The notes beneath the pieces are model-generated. The model saw only the letters and a program-made list of their open reading frames with translations, was not told the origin of the DNA and did no database searches. The translations under genes and the position numbers were made by a program. Below, in pieces: positions 33,721-42,878 of a stretch of DNA of 64,000 bases. Source of the stretch: Planctomycetota bacterium (GTDB taxonomy: Bacteria; Planctomycetota; JACQVV01; JASMLP01); the NCBI GenBank assembly GCA_030748635.1, contig JASMLP010000143.1:1-64000 (forward strand), written 5' to 3'. The first letter of the stretch is position 1. The number at the start of each line of letters is the position of its first letter.

Positions 33721-35028
33721 TCAGGGTTTTTCATCCGATTCGAAGCGAATTTCGGCCGCGCGTGCGTGCCCCTCTAGACCCTCCGACCGAGCCAGGTGGG
33801 CGAGGATGGGGGTTTCTTGTTGGAGATCCGTTCGGTCGTACTCCACGATCGCCTTCCAGCGCAGAAAAAGGGGTGAGGCCAGGCCGGAGGTGAAGCGAGC
33901 TGTCCGGTCGGTGGGGAGAACATGGGAGGGGCCAGCGACATAGTCTCCGGCGACTTCTGGAGTCCAGGGGCCCACAAAGATCGCCCCGGCATGGGTCAGT
34001 AGGGGGGTCCATTTTGACGGATCCTGAACCACGAGTTCCAGGTGCTCCGGCGCCAATTCCTGGCATTTCTCGATACACTCCTCCAGGTCCTGCGTCACGA
34101 TGAGCGCGCCGTGAGATTCCAGCGATTCGCGGGCTATTTCCTTCCTGGGCAGGGATTCGAGCTGACGCTCCAGAGCCTGGGCGGTATTTTGGGCTAGAGA
34201 CTCCGAAGGGGTGAGTAAAACGGCCGCAGCCAGAGGGTCGTGTTCGGCCTGACTCAGGAGATCGGCGGCAATCCACTCCGGCGAGGCCGATTCGTCGGCG
34301 ATCACAGCAATCTCTGTCGGTCCGGCGAGTGCGTCGATGCCGACCAGGCCGACAACCGATCTCTTGGCGGCCGTGACATAGGCGTTCCCTGGGCCCACGA
34401 TGAAATCGACCGGTTGAATACTCTCCGTCCCGTAGGCAAGGGCTCCGATCGCCTGGGCACCTCCGAGAGGATAGACCTCCTCAACTCCCAGAAGAGCGCA
34501 GGCGGCGAGAACCGATGGAGCCGGGAGGCCATTCGGGCCCGGAGGACTTACTAACGCGATTTGAGGCACGCCTGCAATCTGGGCGGGCAAGACGTTGGCC
34601 AGGACGCTCGAGGGGTAGGAAGCCGATCCACCGGGGACATAGACGCCCAGTCGTTGTATTGGCGAGGGTATGTATCGCACACGAGTTCCCCCGTGTGTCC
34701 AGTCGGGTGGTGGAGAAGGGAGGATGTGTCGCTGGAAGCTTCGGATCTTGTTCGCGGCAAATTTCAGGCAACGCACCCACTCGGAATCCATCGTTTCGAG
34801 AGCGGTACGGATGGATGTGGCCGAAACGCGCAGAAAGGACGCGTCGAGTTCGACTCCATCGAATTCACGAGACAGGTTTAGAAGAGATTTATCGCCCCCT
34901 TTACGAACTCGATCGAGTATGGTTTTGGTGGCGGTTTCGATCTGGGCGCGTTCCTGGCTCGAGCCCCGTTGGAGGATTCGGCGCCATTGGGCCGCGAAAG
35001 GTTCTGTGTGGGAGTAAAAGGTCTTCAT
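33721..35028 (-). CDS. hisD: Histidinol dehydrogenase
   Basis: Catalyses the last two steps of histidine biosynthesis, oxidising L-histidinol to L-histidine with two NAD+ and one zinc. The 435-residue length is typical. PGGSASYPSSVLANVLPAQ, GPGNAYVTAAKR, GIDALAGPTEIAVIADE and LLSQAEHDP (catalytic Glu and His pair) are signature segments; APEHLELVV and AGDYVAGPSHVLPT provide zinc and substrate contacts near the C-terminus. The ATG at 35028 starts the conserved protein; the frame runs 48 codons further upstream into the HD-GYP promoter region. No other his gene is in the window, so the pathway genes are dispersed here. Confidence 0.95.
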   Translation of the reverse strand: MKTFYSHTEPFAAQWRRILQRGSSQERAQIETATKTILDRVRKGGDKSLLNLSREFDGVELDASFLRVSATSIRTALETMDSEWVRCLKFAANKIRSFQRHILPSPPPDWTHGGTRVRYIPSPIQRLGVYVPGGSASYPSSVLANVLPAQIAGVPQIALVSPPGPNGLPAPSVLAACALLGVEEVYPLGGAQAIGALAYGTESIQPVDFIVGPGNAYVTAAKRSVVGLVGIDALAGPTEIAVIADESASPEWIAADLLSQAEHDPLAAAVLLTPSESLAQNTAQALERQLESLPRKEIARESLESHGALIVTQDLEECIEKCQELAPEHLELVVQDPSKWTPLLTHAGAIFVGPWTPEVAGDYVAGPSHVLPTDRTARFTSGLASPLFLRWKAIVEYDRTDLQQETPILAHLARSEGLEGHARAAEIRFESDEKP

Positions 35029-35120
35029 CGATGATTCTGGCTGTGGTTGAAGATTGGAAGACCGGGTAGGGATTTGTGGCTGAATTCTCAGCGGGGGTTT
35101 GTGCTGTAAAAGGGCTCGAT

Positions 35121-35126
35121 TATAAT
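35121..35126 (+). promoter_or_regulatory. -10 box of the HD-GYP gene
   Basis: Perfect TATAAT 44 bases before the ATG at 35171, with a weak TTGTGC 16 bases upstream. It predicts a leader of about 38 bases that includes a GGGAG ribosome-binding site. Confidence 0.45.
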
Positions 35127-35170
35127 GGTCTCTGTGCGCGGGGGCCACAGGACTCAAACTGGGAGAATAC

Positions 35171-36682
35171 ATGAAGCTGGCCTCGATGCGGGCCCTCGAT
35201 ATTCACGAGGTTCCTTTATCTTGCCCGTTAGATCGATCTTTGTATCACGAAAGTGGGCGATTGCTCATTGCTGCGGACGTGGTGTTTGGGCTGGAGCATC
35301 TGCGGAGTCTGGAGAAATCAGGAATTCGCACCGTATATCAGGCCCCACGGGACGCGTCATCCTCCCGGTCTGAAAAAACGGGGCGCAGAACCGCGGGTTC
35401 TTTCGGGAAGAAGAAGGATACCAGCTTTCAGGAGAAATCGAGTTCTGTTATTGCGCTCGAATGGAAGGGGACAGCAGTTCTGGGGGGAGTTGATGAGTCG
35501 GAATCCGACTCGTCGACTGATGCCGATACCGAGTTAAAGCTGAAACAGTTCCCCAGAGAAGGGCAGACGGAAAGGCGTCGGATCATTCGCATCAATCACC
35601 AGCTCGGGGCTGAACCTCCAGAGGTAGGACGTTTCCGGAAGGAGATGATTCAGGTTCTGCTTCACCAGGTGGAGGACTCAGCCGTTGGTTGGAAGACCCT
35701 TTCGATCCGGGCGGGACAGAAACGTTTTCACGATTCCTGTGGTCGGGATCGTCTCACCTATGGACCTCGTGAGCGGCGTAAGGTCATGGCCGAGTTCCAG
35801 GATATCGTGAACACGGTTCAGGCCTGTTACGACCTGGCCGCGAAAGAAGAGGTGGTCGATCTGGATGATTCGATGGAGTCGGTGGAGAGGATTCTTGCGC
35901 TCATCAGTCGCCATCGGAATTTGCTTTTAGCCATTAGCGTTCAGGGAGAAGAAAAAGAGTGCCTGGGAAGGCATGTGGTCAGGGTAGGGATCGTTTCGGT
36001 CGCTATGGCCAAGCATCTGGGGTGGAATCTCGAGGATATACAGTGGTTGGCCTTGTCCGCGCTGTTGATGGATCTGGGGATGACTCGCCTGCCGAAGTCA
36101 ATCCGGGAGGAAGCGGGGGCGTACGATGCGAAACAAAAAGAGGAGGTGCAGAAGCATTGCCTATCGACCCTGGATATCTTGCGCCACTGTCCTGCCGTCA
36201 CCGAAGATGTTCTTTGCAGTATTTCGCAACACCACGAAAGGGCGGATGGTTCCGGGTATCCCGCGGGGCGCAAAGGGGATCAGATTCATGCATACGCCCA
36301 GGTCTTGAGCCTGGTGGATGTGTTTTGTGCTCTCAGTACGTGGAAAGTCCACCGTCTGGCGCATTCCCCCTATCGGTCCATGGAGGAGGTTCTTCGGATG
36401 ACGACCGAGGGGAAGTTTTCCTCTCAAGCGGTGAAGGCCTTGCTGGCCAGTGTTTCGTTGTATCCTATCGGTTCCTGGGTCGAATTGTCCGGAGGTGAGA
36501 TGGGACGAGTCATTGCGACTGGCGATCGGGAGCACGATCGCCCTGTGATTTCGCTGCTTGTCAACTCCTCAGGGGTGCCCTTCGCGGAGAAACAGTTCGT
36601 GAATCTGGCTAGGGATCGGAGGCGATCGATCGAACGAATATTCGAGCCCTCGCAGATCGGCGATCCGACTCTCGGCTTTTGA
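35171..36682 (+). CDS. HD-GYP domain protein with altered HD motif
   Basis: A 503-residue cytoplasmic protein. Residues 1-60 resemble the small N-terminal domain found before many HD-GYP domains (PLDRSLYHESGRLLIAADVV). A variable Ser/Glu-rich linker follows, then an HD-GYP domain at about 250-440. First His (GRHVVRV), HHERADGSGYP and LVDVFCAL are present, but the HD pair reads LMDLGM where active enzymes have LHDIGK, so one metal-ligand His and the Lys are Met. It may bind c-di-GMP without cleaving it, or have reduced activity. About 50 residues with a PilZ-like ring (GSWVELSGGEMGRVIA) close the domain. Confidence 0.88.
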   Translation: MKLASMRALDIHEVPLSCPLDRSLYHESGRLLIAADVVFGLEHLRSLEKSGIRTVYQAPRDASSSRSEKTGRRTAGSFGKKKDTSFQEKSSSVIALEWKGTAVLGGVDESESDSSTDADTELKLKQFPREGQTERRRIIRINHQLGAEPPEVGRFRKEMIQVLLHQVEDSAVGWKTLSIRAGQKRFHDSCGRDRLTYGPRERRKVMAEFQDIVNTVQACYDLAAKEEVVDLDDSMESVERILALISRHRNLLLAISVQGEEKECLGRHVVRVGIVSVAMAKHLGWNLEDIQWLALSALLMDLGMTRLPKSIREEAGAYDAKQKEEVQKHCLSTLDILRHCPAVTEDVLCSISQHHERADGSGYPAGRKGDQIHAYAQVLSLVDVFCALSTWKVHRLAHSPYRSMEEVLRMTTEGKFSSQAVKALLASVSLYPIGSWVELSGGEMGRVIATGDREHDRPVISLLVNSSGVPFAEKQFVNLARDRRRSIERIFEPSQIGDPTLGF

Positions 36683-36727
36683 AAGGGGTCTTTTCAGGTG
36701 GGGGGTCGCAGAGAATCTCCGGATTCC

Positions 36728-36733
36728 TATAAT
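36728..36733 (+). promoter_or_regulatory. -10 box of gcvP
   Basis: Perfect TATAAT 41 bases before the ATG at 36775; the -35 region 17 bases further upstream (GTCGCA) is poor. The short leader leaves no room for a glycine riboswitch. Confidence 0.4.
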
Positions 36734-36774
36734 CGCTGCCTTGCGACCGGCTCCACACTATCTAGGATGTGTTC

Positions 36775-39672
36775 ATGACCGACATGCAACTCGAAGCCAG
36801 ACCACACGATTCCGTGGATAATTTTCTTACCCGACACCTGGGACCTGGAGAAGAGCAACAAACCGAGATGCTCGAGGCGTTAGGCCTTTCTTCTCTTGAA
36901 GAGTTGACCGAGCGGGTAGTTCCAGAGTCGATTCGTATGCAGGGATTCATGAAGATCGATCCTGCGAGGACCGAGCACGACATCCTGGATCGGTTACGCA
37001 CTCTCGCCTCGGAGAATCGGCTCATCCGTTCTTATCTGGGAATGGGTTATCACGGTACACGGACACCTCCAGTCATACAGCGTGGGATTCTCGAAAATCC
37101 CGGATGGTATACCCAATACACTCCTTATCAGGCTGAGATTGCTCAGGGGCGTCTCGAAGCCTTGATGAATTTTCAGACGATGATTACGGATCTGACAGGA
37201 ATGGAAGTGGCGGGTTCCTCGTTGCTTGACGAGGGGACTGCGGCCGCCGAAGGGATGACTCTTTGCCACCGTGTTCGCAAGTCGCGTGATGGCGCCGATG
37301 TTTTCTTTGTCTCTTCGGATTGTCATCCTCAGACGATCGAGGTCGTTCGAGGAAGAGCTTTGCCTCTGGGGTTCGAGGTCGTAGTGGGGTCCCATGAAGA
37401 GTACGCTTTTGATGAACCGACCTTCGGGGTTCTCCTCCAGTATCCGGCCTCCGATGGTCGGGTGGAGGACCTCGAGGAATTCGTGAAACGTGCTCATGAG
37501 GCGGGTGCGATGGTGGTGGTAGCGGCGGATCTTCTGGCATTGACGATGCTTCGTCCACCGGGGTCTTTTGGTGCGGATGTCGTGGTGGGGAATAGTCAGC
37601 GTTTGGGTGTGCCTATGGGGTACGGTGGACCTCACGCCGCGTTTCTGGCCACTCACTCTGCGCATCAAAGAAAAATGCCCGGTCGGATTGTGGGAGTTTC
37701 GGTAGACGCTTCGGGGGGAGCGGCCTTTCGGTTGGCGCTACAGACTCGTGAGCAGCACATTCGGCGTGACCGAGCGACTTCCAATATCTGTACCGCGCAG
37801 GTCCTGTTGGCGGTTACGGCTTCGATGTACGCGGTTTATCACGGCCCTGAGGGGCTGCTCGGCATTGCTCGCAGATTGCATCGATTGACTCGGACCGTGG
37901 CTCGAAAGCTGGAGCAAGCCGGACACGCGGTTGTCCACGATTTATTCTTTGATACGTTGCGGATTCGACCGGAGAGATTTCTGGGGAGCGAGGTGGTAGA
38001 GCGAGCGCTGAAAAGAGGGATCAATCTCCGTCTTTTCGGTAACGGTGATGTGGGGATTGCGCTGGATGAAACCGTAGAAATTTCTGATCTTCCGGATCTG
38101 CTTGGAGCCTTTGGTTGGGAGCAGGAAGAGAATGTCGCTCTTGTCGATCAAGAGATCGTCTGGCCTTCCGAGTTGATCAGGACATCTTCATTCCTGGACC
38201 ACCCCATTTTCCGTCAGTGTCGAAGCGAAACGGAGTTGTTGCGATATATGCATCGGCTACAGGCTCGCGATCTGTCTTTGACAACCTCGATGATTCCGTT
38301 GGGGTCCTGCACGATGAAGCTCAACGCGACAACGGAGATGGTTCCAGTGACCTGGCCGGAATTCGGAGCTCTTCATCCATTTGTTCCCGCGAACCAGGCT
38401 CGAGGATATCGAAAGTTATTCGCGGAGCTCGAGTCCTGGTTGGGTGAGATCACGGGTCTTCCTGCCGTGAGTTTGCAACCCAATGCGGGGAGCCAGGGCG
38501 AGTATGCTGGGCTTCTGCTCATTCGAGCCTACCAACATGCGCGGGGAGAGGGAGGTCGTAACGTTTGTCTCATCCCAACCTCGGCTCACGGAACTAATCC
38601 AGCCAGCGCGGTGTTGGCCGGAATGCGTACGGTGGCTGTCGCTTGCGATGAAGAGGGAAATATTGATATCGGAGATCTGCGAAACAAAGCGGAGACTCAC
38701 CAGGATAAACTGGCCGCCATGATGATCACCTATCCCTCGACCCACGGGGTTTTTGAGGAAGGGATCGTCGAGATTTGCCGGATTGTTCACGAATTCGGGG
38801 GGCAGGTATATCTCGATGGGGCCAACATGAATGCCATGGTGGGACTCATTCGCTTATCGGATCTGGGGGCGGATGTGTGCCATCTCAATTTACACAAGAC
38901 CTTTTGCATTCCCCACGGGGGCGGGGGACCAGGAATGGGGCCGATTTGTGCGGCCAAGCATTTGGCTCCGTTTTTGCCCGGCCATCCCCTTGAAACAGTG
39001 GGTGGAGAAAATGCAATCTTGCCGGTGGCTTCTGCGCCGTGGGGGAGTCCAAGTATCTTGCCGATTTCTTATGCCTATGTCGCGATGATGGGGCCGGAGG
39101 GCTTGCGGAAGGCTTCTCAGGTCGCAATTCTCAATGCGAACTACATGGCTCATCGTCTGGCATCGCATTACGATGTCTTGTATCGGGGAAAGACCGGATT
39201 TGTTGCCCACGAATTCATTCTGGATCTTCGTCCGTTGACCCAGGCTTCGGGAGTGGGATTTGATGATGTGGCCAAACGATTGATGGATTATGGATTTCAC
39301 GCGCCTACGATGTCCTGGCCAGTTTCCGGGACACTCATGATCGAACCGACCGAAAGCGAGTCACGAGCCGAGTTGGATCGATTTTGTGAGGCCATGATCG
39401 GAATTCGAGGTGAAATCCAGGAGATTATCGACGGAAACGCTGACCGGGAGAAAAATCTTCTGAGTGGCGCTCCTCATACCGCTGAAGCGGTTTCCTCCGA
39501 TGAATGGAATCGGCCCTACTCCAGGGAACGCGCCGCCTTTCCGACTTCATGGACCCGAAAGCACAAATACTGGCCTCCGGTCAGTCGTATCGATAATGTC
39601 CATGGGGATCGAAATCCCATCTGCTGCCTGGTTCCGGTTTTCGACGTGGAGGGGGACACGCCTGATTCCTGA
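36775..39672 (+). CDS. gcvP: Glycine dehydrogenase (decarboxylating), P-protein
   Basis: PLP-dependent P-protein of the glycine cleavage system, 965 residues, with both halves fused as in E. coli and mitochondria and not split into GcvPA/GcvPB. N-terminal features include [26 protein letters not shown] and [17 protein letters not shown]. The PLP Lys lies in [18 protein letters not shown] in the second half. The C-terminus ends with the usual DNVHGDRN and a Cys-containing tail. It decarboxylates glycine and passes the aminomethyl group to lipoyl-GcvH. No gcvT, gcvH or lpd is adjacent. GTG 36769 is an alternative start; ATG 36775 has an AGGA site. Confidence 0.95.
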   Translation: MTDMQLEARPHDSVDNFLTRHLGPGEEQQTEMLEALGLSSLEELTERVVPESIRMQGFMKIDPARTEHDILDRLRTLASENRLIRSYLGMGYHGTRTPPVIQRGILENPGWYTQYTPYQAEIAQGRLEALMNFQTMITDLTGMEVAGSSLLDEGTAAAEGMTLCHRVRKSRDGADVFFVSSDCHPQTIEVVRGRALPLGFEVVVGSHEEYAFDEPTFGVLLQYPASDGRVEDLEEFVKRAHEAGAMVVVAADLLALTMLRPPGSFGADVVVGNSQRLGVPMGYGGPHAAFLATHSAHQRKMPGRIVGVSVDASGGAAFRLALQTREQHIRRDRATSNICTAQVLLAVTASMYAVYHGPEGLLGIARRLHRLTRTVARKLEQAGHAVVHDLFFDTLRIRPERFLGSEVVERALKRGINLRLFGNGDVGIALDETVEISDLPDLLGAFGWEQEENVALVDQEIVWPSELIRTSSFLDHPIFRQCRSETELLRYMHRLQARDLSLTTSMIPLGSCTMKLNATTEMVPVTWPEFGALHPFVPANQARGYRKLFAELESWLGEITGLPAVSLQPNAGSQGEYAGLLLIRAYQHARGEGGRNVCLIPTSAHGTNPASAVLAGMRTVAVACDEEGNIDIGDLRNKAETHQDKLAAMMITYPSTHGVFEEGIVEICRIVHEFGGQVYLDGANMNAMVGLIRLSDLGADVCHLNLHKTFCIPHGGGGPGMGPICAAKHLAPFLPGHPLETVGGENAILPVASAPWGSPSILPISYAYVAMMGPEGLRKASQVAILNANYMAHRLASHYDVLYRGKTGFVAHEFILDLRPLTQASGVGFDDVAKRLMDYGFHAPTMSWPVSGTLMIEPTESESRAELDRFCEAMIGIRGEIQEIIDGNADREKNLLSGAPHTAEAVSSDEWNRPYSRERAAFPTSWTRKHKYWPPVSRIDNVHGDRNPICCLVPVFDVEGDTPDS

Positions 39673-39700
39673 TTTCCGAAAGAAAATGGATCAGAAATCA
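39670..39700. repeat. Inverted repeat at the gcvP 3' end
   Basis: TGATTTC (39670-39676) and GAAATCA (39694-39700) pair perfectly across 17 bases, beginning at the gcvP stop codon. It could terminate gcvP transcription but has AT-rich arms and no T-run. Confidence 0.25.
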
Positions 39701-39795
39701 AAGTTATAGCAAGGGGTGAATGACCTCAACTTCCTGTCAATATTGAATTTATATGCCAACAGGAGGGGGGATGGATAGTTTGGTGGTTGGTGCGT

Positions 39796-39823
39796 TTGAC
39801 TTTTCGAGGTTTGGGTATATTCT
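39796..39823 (+). promoter_or_regulatory. Promoter of the ParA-like gene
   Basis: TTGACT (39796-39801), a 16-base spacer and TATTCT (39818-39823). Transcription would start near 39830, leaving a leader of about 90 bases before the TTG start. The leader is AT-rich and includes an A8 run at 39868-39876. Confidence 0.45.
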
Positions 39824-39921
39824 TCGCGTTGAAAGTGGCCTTGAATATATCCAGGGCCATCATCTTAAAAAAAAGCCACCATTCCTTGGTCCTTGGCGGA
39901 CGACTTTCGGAGGAGCGACCT

Positions 39922-40908
39922 TTGGAAGCCAAAGTCTATCAGACCCGGGAGTTTGCCAAACTGCTTGGTATCTCCAAAACCCATCTGCTACGTTTAGAAA
40001 ATGAGGGGCGAGTTCCACCCGCGCGTCGTGTTCAGCGAGGCAAGGTGGAGCACCGATTTTACACAGTAGACGACATCCATCTTTACCGCGATCGACTCGA
40101 TCTCCCGCCACTTTTGGATCGGAAACGGGTTCAACTGTTTCTGAACTTCAAGGGGGGGACGGGAAAGTCATCGATTTCGTCGTCGTACGCCTATGGCCTC
40201 GCAGAATTGGGGCTGCAGGTGTTGGCCATCGATCTGGACCCGCAGCAGCACATGACCAAGTGCCTGGGATTTGACCCTTCACTGGACATCATGTCGCTTT
40301 TCGAGGTTCTTATCGAGGGAGAGAACATCAATCAGGCTATTCAGCCGACGACGATGCCTACGCTGGATCTCCTTCCGGCGACGCTTCGCCTTTCGATTAT
40401 CGAGAGCCGACTTCTCAATAAGGACATGAGGGAGTTCCTGTTAAAGTCAGCAATCGACGATATTCAAAAGGATTACGATGTCATCATTATCGACGCATTG
40501 CCGACGATCTCTCTTCTCAATAAAAATGCGGTGATCGCAGCGGGTGATCTTCTGGTTCCCGTTCTCGCTGATTACCTGTCTTATGATGGTCTCGGACTTC
40601 TATTTCATGAACTGTCACGGATGGAAAAGAACTTTTCGGTGCATCCGGAACACGAACGCCGGGGATTGTTCGAAAACATATTCATCTTTGTGAATCAGTT
40701 CAAATCGAACGAGATTATCGCCCGGGAGAATCTTGCGAGTCTTCAGAGGCATTACACCGATTACTTGACCACAACCAAAATCCCGTACAACACCAAGATC
40801 TCACAGGCGACAGCCATGGGTATGCCGGTGCTGCAATACGATCCATCGTGTCGTGGGTCCAAGTGCATACGGCAATTAATCAATGAGGTCTTTGGATTCG
40901 AAAGGTAA
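39922..40908 (+). CDS. MerR-type HTH fused to ParA/MinD-family ATPase
   Basis: A 328-residue deviant-Walker ATPase. Residues 5-55 are a MerR-like winged helix (TREFAKLLGISKTHLLRLEN, then HRFYTVDDIHLYRDRL). The ATPase follows: deviant Walker A K77-GGTGK82-SS, AIDLDPQQHMTKCLGFDPSL as the switch region, DVIIIDALPTISLLNK as Walker B and LVPVLADYLSYDG. This is the plasmid/chromosome ParA layout, where ATP dimers bind DNA non-specifically and move cargo. A TTG at 39922 with GGAGGAG six bases upstream fixes the start; a longer frame from GTG 39787 has none. No ParB follows; instead comes a tail-anchored protein. Base composition is more AT-rich than the neighbours, suggesting transfer. Confidence 0.9.
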   Translation: MEAKVYQTREFAKLLGISKTHLLRLENEGRVPPARRVQRGKVEHRFYTVDDIHLYRDRLDLPPLLDRKRVQLFLNFKGGTGKSSISSSYAYGLAELGLQVLAIDLDPQQHMTKCLGFDPSLDIMSLFEVLIEGENINQAIQPTTMPTLDLLPATLRLSIIESRLLNKDMREFLLKSAIDDIQKDYDVIIIDALPTISLLNKNAVIAAGDLLVPVLADYLSYDGLGLLFHELSRMEKNFSVHPEHERRGLFENIFIFVNQFKSNEIIARENLASLQRHYTDYLTTTKIPYNTKISQATAMGMPVLQYDPSCRGSKCIRQLINEVFGFER

Positions 40909-40913
40909 ACAGG

Positions 40914-41267
40914 ATGGCCAGAAAATTTCAGGGATTCAGCAAGAGCGCTCCGAAAGATCTCCCGGTGACTAAATCCGGAGAGGAGGTCGAAGCGGGTGGG
41001 GGAACAGCGGTTGCCACCAGTGCCTGGAGCGGTGACGATGTCTACAATGTTCACAAATTCGCTGTGACCTTCCGTGAAAATCTCGAAGAAGTACTTACTC
41101 AAGTCATAGAGAAGCAGAGTGAGATTGTTCAGGCTCAACAAGATGTTGTGGATGCTCAAAAGAAGATGATTGACAAGCTCGCAGCTTGTGAACGTAAAGA
41201 CACCACGTTCTTCATGACTCTGATCGGGCTTATGATCGCGTTTCTCGCGATATACGCTTTCAAGTAA
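40914..41267 (+). CDS. Small tail-anchored coiled-coil partner of the ParA-like protein
   Basis: A 117-residue protein that I do not recognise. Residues 1-35 are disordered, with basic and Gly/Ala-rich parts; 45-92 form an amphipathic coiled coil (FRENLEEVLTQVIEKQSEIV, then QAQQDVVDAQKKMIDKLAA); 97-116 are a single transmembrane helix (FMTLIGLMIAFLAIYAF) ending in one Lys. It therefore sits in a membrane with its coiled coil in the cytoplasm. It starts five bases after the ParA-like stop, so the two are co-transcribed. Position and size match the adaptor partners (ParB, McdB, MipZ- or MinE-like activators) of ParA ATPases, but the sequence resembles none. Confidence 0.75.
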   Translation: MARKFQGFSKSAPKDLPVTKSGEEVEAGGGTAVATSAWSGDDVYNVHKFAVTFRENLEEVLTQVIEKQSEIVQAQQDVVDAQKKMIDKLAACERKDTTFFMTLIGLMIAFLAIYAFK

Positions 41268-41583
41268 GTCTTCTCGAATTTGAATCCGGGAGTTCGGCCA
41301 AGGTGTGGTCGGAATGAGTTTCCTCGGACTTTCTGGTGGGAAATTGGGATTACGCCTCGCCTACTTTCAGGCTGTCCAGAAGGTCTGGGGTCTGCTGCTG
41401 CGCGTGCTTGGGTCCGAGGCCCTGAGTGAAAACTCTTCGAAGACGATGAGGCGATCGGTTCGTCCGGTTGATAGAGGGTTCCAGTTGGTCTTCTGGATTC
41501 TTTCTGGTAAAAGGTCACTCATCAGGTAGGAAGGTCGGTTTTTGGGCTGTTAGGTCAGGAGCCTTGACGGAATTCGTCTGGAT
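41268..41583. other. 316-base intergenic stretch with no convincing gene
   Basis: Between the tail-anchored protein and the esterase. A 74-codon frame at 41305-41529 has no ribosome-binding site, no family resemblance and a composition unlike its neighbours. No tRNA cloverleaf or clear hairpin was seen. It may mark the right edge of the inserted ParA-like unit. Confidence 0.4.
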
Positions 41584-42804
41584 ATGCCTCATCCATCAGA
41601 CACGGTTTTGGGAGAAGTCGCTTCCGGTTTCGAGCCGGTGAGGGACGTATTTGCCTGGAATTTACGGCGGGGGGGAGAACTGGGTGCGTCCCTTTGTGTT
41701 GAGCGGGATGGAGTTCGGTTGGTCGATATCTGGGGGGGGTGGATCGATCCGGAGAGGACGCGTCCCTGGGAAGTTGGGACTCGTAGCATTCTTTTCAGCG
41801 CCACCAAGGGGTTGGCAGCTACCGCCTTTTTCATCCTGTCGCAGCGCGAAGGTTTGGATCACGACCGTCCTATTCAAGATTTTTGGCCCGAGTTTCGTGG
41901 GGGAGGGAAAGAGTCGATTACCATCGCTCATTTGCTTTCTCATCGGACCGGTTTCTGTTCCATCGATACTCCGTTATCGCTGGAAGATCTCAAGAATCGG
42001 GAAGTCATCTGTCGTGCTCTGGAGAGACAGGAGTGTATTTGGAAGCCGGGAACCGTTCAGGCGTACGGCGCGGTCACTCTGGGATTGATCCTTCCCGAGC
42101 TTTTTCTTCGCGTAACCGGTGAGACTGTTGGTAGGTTTTTCCTCTCGGAGGTGGCATTACCCCTTGGGTCGGATGCTCGCCTGGGATTACCGATTGAAGA
42201 GCAGGGAGATGTGTCTCCCGTTCAGCCTTTTGGCGGCTTCTGGGATTGGCTGGATATCCTCGGTCATGTCCTTCGTCCAGGTACGAATGACGGGCGATTT
42301 TTTCGTGGTTTTCTCCGCCCGGGAAGTCCTTCACGAAAGGCGCTCGGCAACCCCCGTGAACTGGGGAAAGGATATCTGGAAAATTTCAATCGCCCGGAGG
42401 TTCGGGCGATGGAGATCGCGTGGGCCGGAGGGGTCGCTTCGGCCCGGGGCATGGCCCGGTTCTACTCGGTACTGGCATCGGGGGGATCCGGGCAAGGAGT
42501 CCGCCTGGTGGATCCCGAAGCGATCGAGAAACTCTACCCCAGGGATTCGTGGGAAATCGATGAAGTACTGCGTAAATCGATCGGCTATACCCACGGTTTC
42601 GTGAAGGAAGATGAATTGCTGTTCAGTCCGAATACGGAGAGTTTTGGGCATCCCGGTGCGGGAGGGACTCTCGGTTGGGCGGATCCGGTCAATCGGTTGG
42701 GTATCGGATATGTCATGAACCGGATGGATCATCACCTTCGCTCTCCCCGAGCGATTCGCCTCTGCCACTCGATCTACAGCTGTCTCAAAAAAATATCGAT
42801 TTGA
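41584..42804 (+). CDS. Beta-lactamase-fold serine hydrolase (class C / EstB-like esterase)
   Basis: A 406-residue cytoplasmic-looking enzyme of the serine beta-lactamase-like family. S72-A-T-K75 is the catalytic SxxK, QAYGAVTLGLI the Tyr-containing second motif (YxN in penicillin-binding proteins, here YGA as in many esterases) and FGHPGAGGTLGWADP the third, HxG-type motif. Known relatives hydrolyse esters or, less often, act on D-amino peptides; beta-lactam hydrolysis is not expected. No signal peptide is visible, which separates it from periplasmic AmpC. It has neither a clear Shine-Dalgarno nor a good -10. The gene stands alone. Confidence 0.9.
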   Translation: MPHPSDTVLGEVASGFEPVRDVFAWNLRRGGELGASLCVERDGVRLVDIWGGWIDPERTRPWEVGTRSILFSATKGLAATAFFILSQREGLDHDRPIQDFWPEFRGGGKESITIAHLLSHRTGFCSIDTPLSLEDLKNREVICRALERQECIWKPGTVQAYGAVTLGLILPELFLRVTGETVGRFFLSEVALPLGSDARLGLPIEEQGDVSPVQPFGGFWDWLDILGHVLRPGTNDGRFFRGFLRPGSPSRKALGNPRELGKGYLENFNRPEVRAMEIAWAGGVASARGMARFYSVLASGGSGQGVRLVDPEAIEKLYPRDSWEIDEVLRKSIGYTHGFVKEDELLFSPNTESFGHPGAGGTLGWADPVNRLGIGYVMNRMDHHLRSPRAIRLCHSIYSCLKKISI

Positions 42805-42878
42805 GGTAAATTGTTTGAAAGGAAGTGGGGAGCGAAGACGGATTCTCGAGTAACCGAATCTTTTTCTCGAGGTGATTC

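Noticed and set aside
36683..36774. Glycine riboswitch upstream of gcvP
   Set aside because: The gap is only 92 bases, contains the promoter, and shows no tandem aptamer-like conserved cores.
39753..40004. An 83-codon plus-strand frame, with AGGAGG before ATG 39771, ending inside the ParA-like gene
   Set aside because: It crosses the ParA-like promoter and start, has no recognisable fold and the GGAGGAG-TTG signal of the ParA-like gene is far better supported. It could still be a leader frame.
41305..41529. A 74-codon frame between the tail-anchored protein and the esterase
   Set aside because: No ribosome-binding site, promoter or protein-like pattern; treated as intergenic.
41584..42804. 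Antibiotic-resistance beta-lactamase
   Set aside because: It lacks a signal peptide and has YGA in place of YxN; the pattern suits an esterase of the same fold.
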